NCBI GenBank assembly: GCA_021778815.1
Contig: JAJYBW010000119.1
Coordinates: forward strand, 1 to 9,046
From: Acidobacteriota bacterium
Lineage (GTDB): Bacteria; Acidobacteriota; Terriglobia; Terriglobales; Acidobacteriaceae
DNA length: 9,046 nt
Direction: 5' to 3'
Each line of letters starts with the position of its first letter. Position 1 is the first letter of the stretch. The notes below the pieces were generated by a model that was given only the letters and a program-made list of their open reading frames with translations, ran no database searches and was not told the DNA's origin. This document shows, in pieces, positions 7,103 to 9,046 of the stretch. The position numbers and the translations under genes are program-made.

Positions 7103-7118
7103 TGCGTACCACGTGCCA
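7103..7118 (-). promoter_or_regulatory. Sigma-54-like promoter element upstream of the TonB-family gene
   Basis: Read on the minus strand, the site is TGGCACGTGGTACGCA. It has the TGGCAC -24 box exactly and a GC at the -12 position with the required spacing, but AC replaces the usual TT before that GC. Transcription would start near 7092, leaving about 22 bases before ATG 7070. The sigma-70 alternative here (TACAGT at 7099-7094) lacks a matching -35. The same bases also include the palindrome CACGTG, so this could instead be a protein-binding site. Confidence 0.35.
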
Positions 7119-7175
7119 GTATCGACATTGCGTCCTGCTCCCATTGTCTCATTCTTTGACGATTTCGCACCCTGC

Positions 7176-7198
7176 TTTGGGCTATTCTCGCGCCCAAA
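7176..7198 (+). promoter_or_regulatory. Perfect 7-9-7 inverted repeat upstream of mog
   Basis: TTTGGGC (7176-7182) and GCCCAAA (7192-7198) are perfect inverted copies separated by nine bases, which contain a -10-like TATTCT. The element ends 29 bases before the GTG start of mog. A TTGACG at 7156-7161 lies 21 bases before TATTCT, too far for a standard promoter. It could be an operator or a hairpin in the mRNA leader; there is no T-run, so it is not a terminator. Confidence 0.4.
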
Positions 7199-7227
7199 TC
7201 TGCTGGTTGAAGGGTAGAATCGCAGCT

Positions 7228-7719
7228 GTGAAGGCTCTCGTCATCACCGTCAGCGACTCTTGTTTTCAAGGGCTTCGGGTCGACCGCTCCGGGCCTGCAG
7301 TCACGCTCCGTCTGCAGCAAGCCGGCTTTGGCGTTGAAGAGAACATCATCGTCCCGGACGAAGTCGAGAAGATCGCCTCCGAAATTCGCAAGCAAGCGGC
7401 CCGCGGGACGCTGGTGGTCACAACCGGCGGCACCGGCATCGCACTTCGTGACGTAACTCCCGAAGCAACCCGGCAAGTCTGCGACCGCATCTTTGATGGA
7501 TTTGGCGAGCACATGCGCCGCGAAGGGCTGAAGGAGACGCCCTTTGCACCCATGAGTCGCGCCGTTTCAGGAACCCTCGGCACCACGTTGATTGTGAATG
7601 TTCCGGGGAGCCCGAAGGCTGCCGTCACATCGCTCGAGGCGGTTCTACCTCTTATCCAGCACGCACTCGTGCTCTTGTCCGGAAACACAGAACACTCAGA
7701 GGCCGACCAAACACCCTAA
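7228..7719 (+). CDS. mog: Molybdopterin adenylyltransferase, Mog/MoaB family
   Basis: The enzyme adenylylates molybdopterin, the step before molybdate insertion in molybdenum cofactor synthesis. From GTG 7228 it has 163 residues, the normal length, and begins at the first strand KALVITVSDSC. Motifs in order: the SD/SGP segment SDSCFQGLRVDRSGPAV (9-25), the MPT-binding loop LVVTTGGTGIALRDVTPEA (62-80), FGEHMR, PMSRAVSG and LIVNVPGSPKA. The open frame reaches back to 7102, but the extra residues cross the inverted repeat and look non-coding. A TTG at 7207 is another possible start. AGGG at 7210-7213 is rather far (14 bases) from GTG, so the start is less sure than the identity. MoaB and Mog cannot be told apart reliably by eye. 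No other molybdenum cofactor gene is visible nearby. Confidence 0.92.
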   Translation: MKALVITVSDSCFQGLRVDRSGPAVTLRLQQAGFGVEENIIVPDEVEKIASEIRKQAARGTLVVTTGGTGIALRDVTPEATRQVCDRIFDGFGEHMRREGLKETPFAPMSRAVSGTLGTTLIVNVPGSPKAAVTSLEAVLPLIQHALVLLSGNTEHSEADQTP

Positions 7720-7742
7720 ATCAAGTAGAAGCTGTGCGGCAG

Positions 7743-7768
7743 CGGCGATTCGGACGCCGAGGCAAAGC
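7743..7768 (+). other. Two adjacent GC-rich hairpins in the mog-DedA gap
   Basis: CGGCG (7743-7747) can pair with CGCCG (7755-7759) over a seven-base loop, followed by GGC-AAA-GCC-like pairing (7761-7768). No T-run follows, so a Rho-independent terminator is unlikely. The 98-base gap (7720-7817) otherwise shows only a weak TAGGAT -10-like box at 7773-7778. Confidence 0.25.
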
Positions 7769-7817
7769 CCTGTAGGATAAATAGACGCCCCTGTGAAAGA
7801 CACTTCTTGAATAACCA

Positions 7818-8450
7818 ATGATACGTAAACTCTGGTCTCATCTTCTCCACTGGAAAATGGCGCTGTTGCTGCTCCTCAAGCCCCTGGGTTTCCTGGGCGT
7901 GGGCGTACTTGCAATCATCGATTCCAGCTCGATCGCCATTCCCATGGACTTGATCATTGCCGGCTATGTGTGGAGTAATCGAGGCTACTTCTGGATCTAC
8001 GCCATCATGGGCGCGCTCGGTTCCGCCATTGGAGCGCTAGTGCCGTTTTACATCGGCCGCACTGGCGGCGAGTATGTGTTGTTGAAACGGACTTCGCAGG
8101 CAAAGTATGACCAGATGCGAGCGCGCTTTGATCGCCATCACTGGCTGGCTGTTCTGGTGCCCGCTGCCATGCCCCCGCCATTTCCCTTCAAGCTGTTCGC
8201 TTTTGGAGCGGGTGTGTTCGAAATGCGCGTGGTCCCATACATGGTCGCCGTCTTTGCAGGACGCGCTGTGCACTACCTGGTACTGGCCATCCTGGTCGTC
8301 TACTTCGGTCCGGAGATTTTGACCTGGATGGGTCTGCATTCTGTGTTGCTGCTCACTTTATTTGCCATCCTGGTAACGGCGTATCTTCTCTACGAGATAT
8401 TTCGTCGACGTCGTAATCGTGCCCGCAAAAAGGCCTCCGACATCGAATAA
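7818..8450 (+). CDS. DedA-family / VTT-domain integral membrane protein
   Basis: The 210-residue protein starts at ATG 7818, the first in-frame start after a TAA at 7812-7814; the ribosome binding site is poor. It has four to five hydrophobic segments. The first half holds a re-entrant-type segment GVLAIIDSSSIAIPMDLII (29-47) with Asp35 and Asp44, then a Gly-rich helix ending in GALVPFYIGRTGGEYVL. The second half has LVPAAMPPPFPFKLFAFGAG (113-132) and the helix VPYMVAVFAGRAVHYLVLAI. The last helix ends in a very basic tail FRRRRNRARKK. This two-half layout is that of DedA/SNARE-associated (VTT) proteins, a family that includes lipid transporters, some of which act on undecaprenyl phosphate or phosphatidylethanolamine. 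The classic R-F-x-P-x-x-R motif is absent and replaced by PPPFPFK, so the substrate may differ. It converges with the AsmA-like gene 18 bases away. Confidence 0.85.
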   Translation: MIRKLWSHLLHWKMALLLLLKPLGFLGVGVLAIIDSSSIAIPMDLIIAGYVWSNRGYFWIYAIMGALGSAIGALVPFYIGRTGGEYVLLKRTSQAKYDQMRARFDRHHWLAVLVPAAMPPPFPFKLFAFGAGVFEMRVVPYMVAVFAGRAVHYLVLAILVVYFGPEILTWMGLHSVLLLTLFAILVTAYLLYEIFRRRRNRARKKASDIE

Positions 8451-8468
8451 CTCGACCCGTCGGGAGTC

Positions 8469-9046
8469 TTAGGGATGATCGGAGTTCGCCACTCCGGCGG
8501 TTCCCACGACTTTCGAGGTTGTCGCCTTCATCACCGGCATATCGAGCGGACCGGTAATCGACACGCCAGAGGGCTGCATCTGCAAATCGAGCACGCGCGA
8601 AAATGTCACCGTTCCCGACAAGGACTGGGTTTCGGGCGTGAGAACCTGCCTGCGCCCGGCCTGATCGGCGAGCGCCATTTGGCCGAATTCAAGCGTGAGT
8701 TTCTCGTCGCGGAAATGACCGACGGCCCGCATCCTCTGGAACCGTGTGAGGCCCGGCACCACGTTCACCGCACTGGCAGAGTCGGCGGTCACAGCAGAAG
8801 AAACCGGCGAGGGCAACGAAGCAGCAAAAGCGCCGCCACGCCAATCGATAGAGAAATTCCCCGACGCATTTTTTGCAAGATCGCCCGTCGACCACCCCTG
8901 CGTCTTCAATCGGATCTCCACACTTGCGGTGCCGCGTCCCCACTTCTCACGCCACATCGCAGCCACCAGGTCGGGCTGGACATTCCCAAGTGCGACTCGC
9001 AGGGTATAAATCGGCGCGCCGTTTCCCCACTGTGCAGAACCGGCAC
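8469..9046 (-). CDS. AsmA-like protein, C-terminal part (5' end outside window)
   Basis: The frame is open to the window edge, giving 191 visible C-terminal residues before TAA 8469-8471; the internal GTG at 8966 is not a believable start. The sequence shows alternating short beta strands and glycines, including IYTLRVALGNVQPDL, ASGNFSIDWRGGAF, KLTLEFGQMAL and, near the end, SGTVTFSRVLDLQMQP then VSITGPLDMPVM. Strand pairs ending in a G-P-L-D-x-P motif are typical of the C-terminus of AsmA/TamB-like proteins. These are large, mostly periplasmic beta-rich proteins thought to help move phospholipids to the outer membrane. The assignment rests on this repeat style rather than on a catalytic motif, so AsmA-like is used in a broad sense. 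The stop lies 18 bases from the end of the DedA gene and no clear shared terminator is seen. Confidence 0.7.
   Translation of the reverse strand, partial: AGSAQWGNGAPIYTLRVALGNVQPDLVAAMWREKWGRGTASVEIRLKTQGWSTGDLAKNASGNFSIDWRGGAFAASLPSPVSSAVTADSASAVNVVPGLTRFQRMRAVGHFRDEKLTLEFGQMALADQAGRRQVLTPETQSLSGTVTFSRVLDLQMQPSGVSITGPLDMPVMKATTSKVVGTAGVANSDHP

Noticed and set aside
7102..7227. N-terminal extension of Mog
   Set aside because: Family members begin at the first beta strand (KALVITVSDS), and the extra codons cover the inverted repeat and promoter region.
7743..7794. Cyclic-di-GMP (GEMM) riboswitch
   Set aside because: GGCAAAGCC-like bases are present, but the paired stems, tetraloop and downstream conserved blocks of GEMM are missing.
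8451..8468. Bidirectional terminator between the DedA and AsmA-like genes
   Set aside because: The only pairing, CCC-GTC-GGG with an interrupted ACT/AGT extension, is short and has no T-run on either strand.

Overview
The window (roughly 58% G+C by eye) looks like chromosomal DNA of an Acidobacteriota member, probably class Terriglobia. This is inferred from the style of the proteins: a primary sigma factor with an acidobacterial-type N-terminus and a large charged insert, a YVTN-type beta-propeller lipoprotein, an anti-sigma factor with a TonB-like tail, and an AsmA-like protein. No database search was possible. There is no rRNA, tRNA, CRISPR array, insertion sequence, integrase or phage gene, so this is core chromosome rather than an island.

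Layout, left to right. (1) Plus strand, 1-1103: the 3' end of an ECF-type sigma factor overlaps by four bases a membrane anti-sigma factor. The latter has a zinc-binding N-terminal domain, one transmembrane helix and a periplasmic TonB_C-like domain. (2) Plus strand, 1231-2433: a beta-propeller lipoprotein, apparently with its own promoter. (3) Plus strand, 2689-4386: the housekeeping sigma factor RpoD, starting at TTG and closed by a strong intrinsic terminator. (4) Plus strand, 4503-4715: a 70-residue coiled-coil, tail-anchored membrane protein of unknown function. (5) Minus strand, 7070 down to 4735: a likely operon of a TonB-family energy transducer, a 46-residue membrane micro-protein overlapping it by ATGA, and the tRNA dimethylallyltransferase MiaA. 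(6) Plus strand, 7228-7719: the molybdopterin adenylyltransferase Mog/MoaB, divergent from the TonB gene across a 157-base regulatory region. (7) Plus strand, 7818-8450: a DedA/VTT-type membrane protein. (8) Minus strand, 8469-9046: the C-terminal part of an AsmA-like protein running off the window.

Functionally the window mixes transcription initiation (ECF sigma with its anti-sigma, and RpoD), envelope biology (lipoprotein, TonB transducer, DedA, AsmA, two small membrane proteins) and housekeeping RNA or cofactor modification (MiaA, Mog). I do not see a complete new defence or biosynthetic system. The most unusual items are the anti-sigma/TonB_C-like fusion and the short membrane ORF wedged between the TonB gene and miaA. 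Next come the sigma-54-like element and the perfect inverted repeat in the divergent tonB/mog region.
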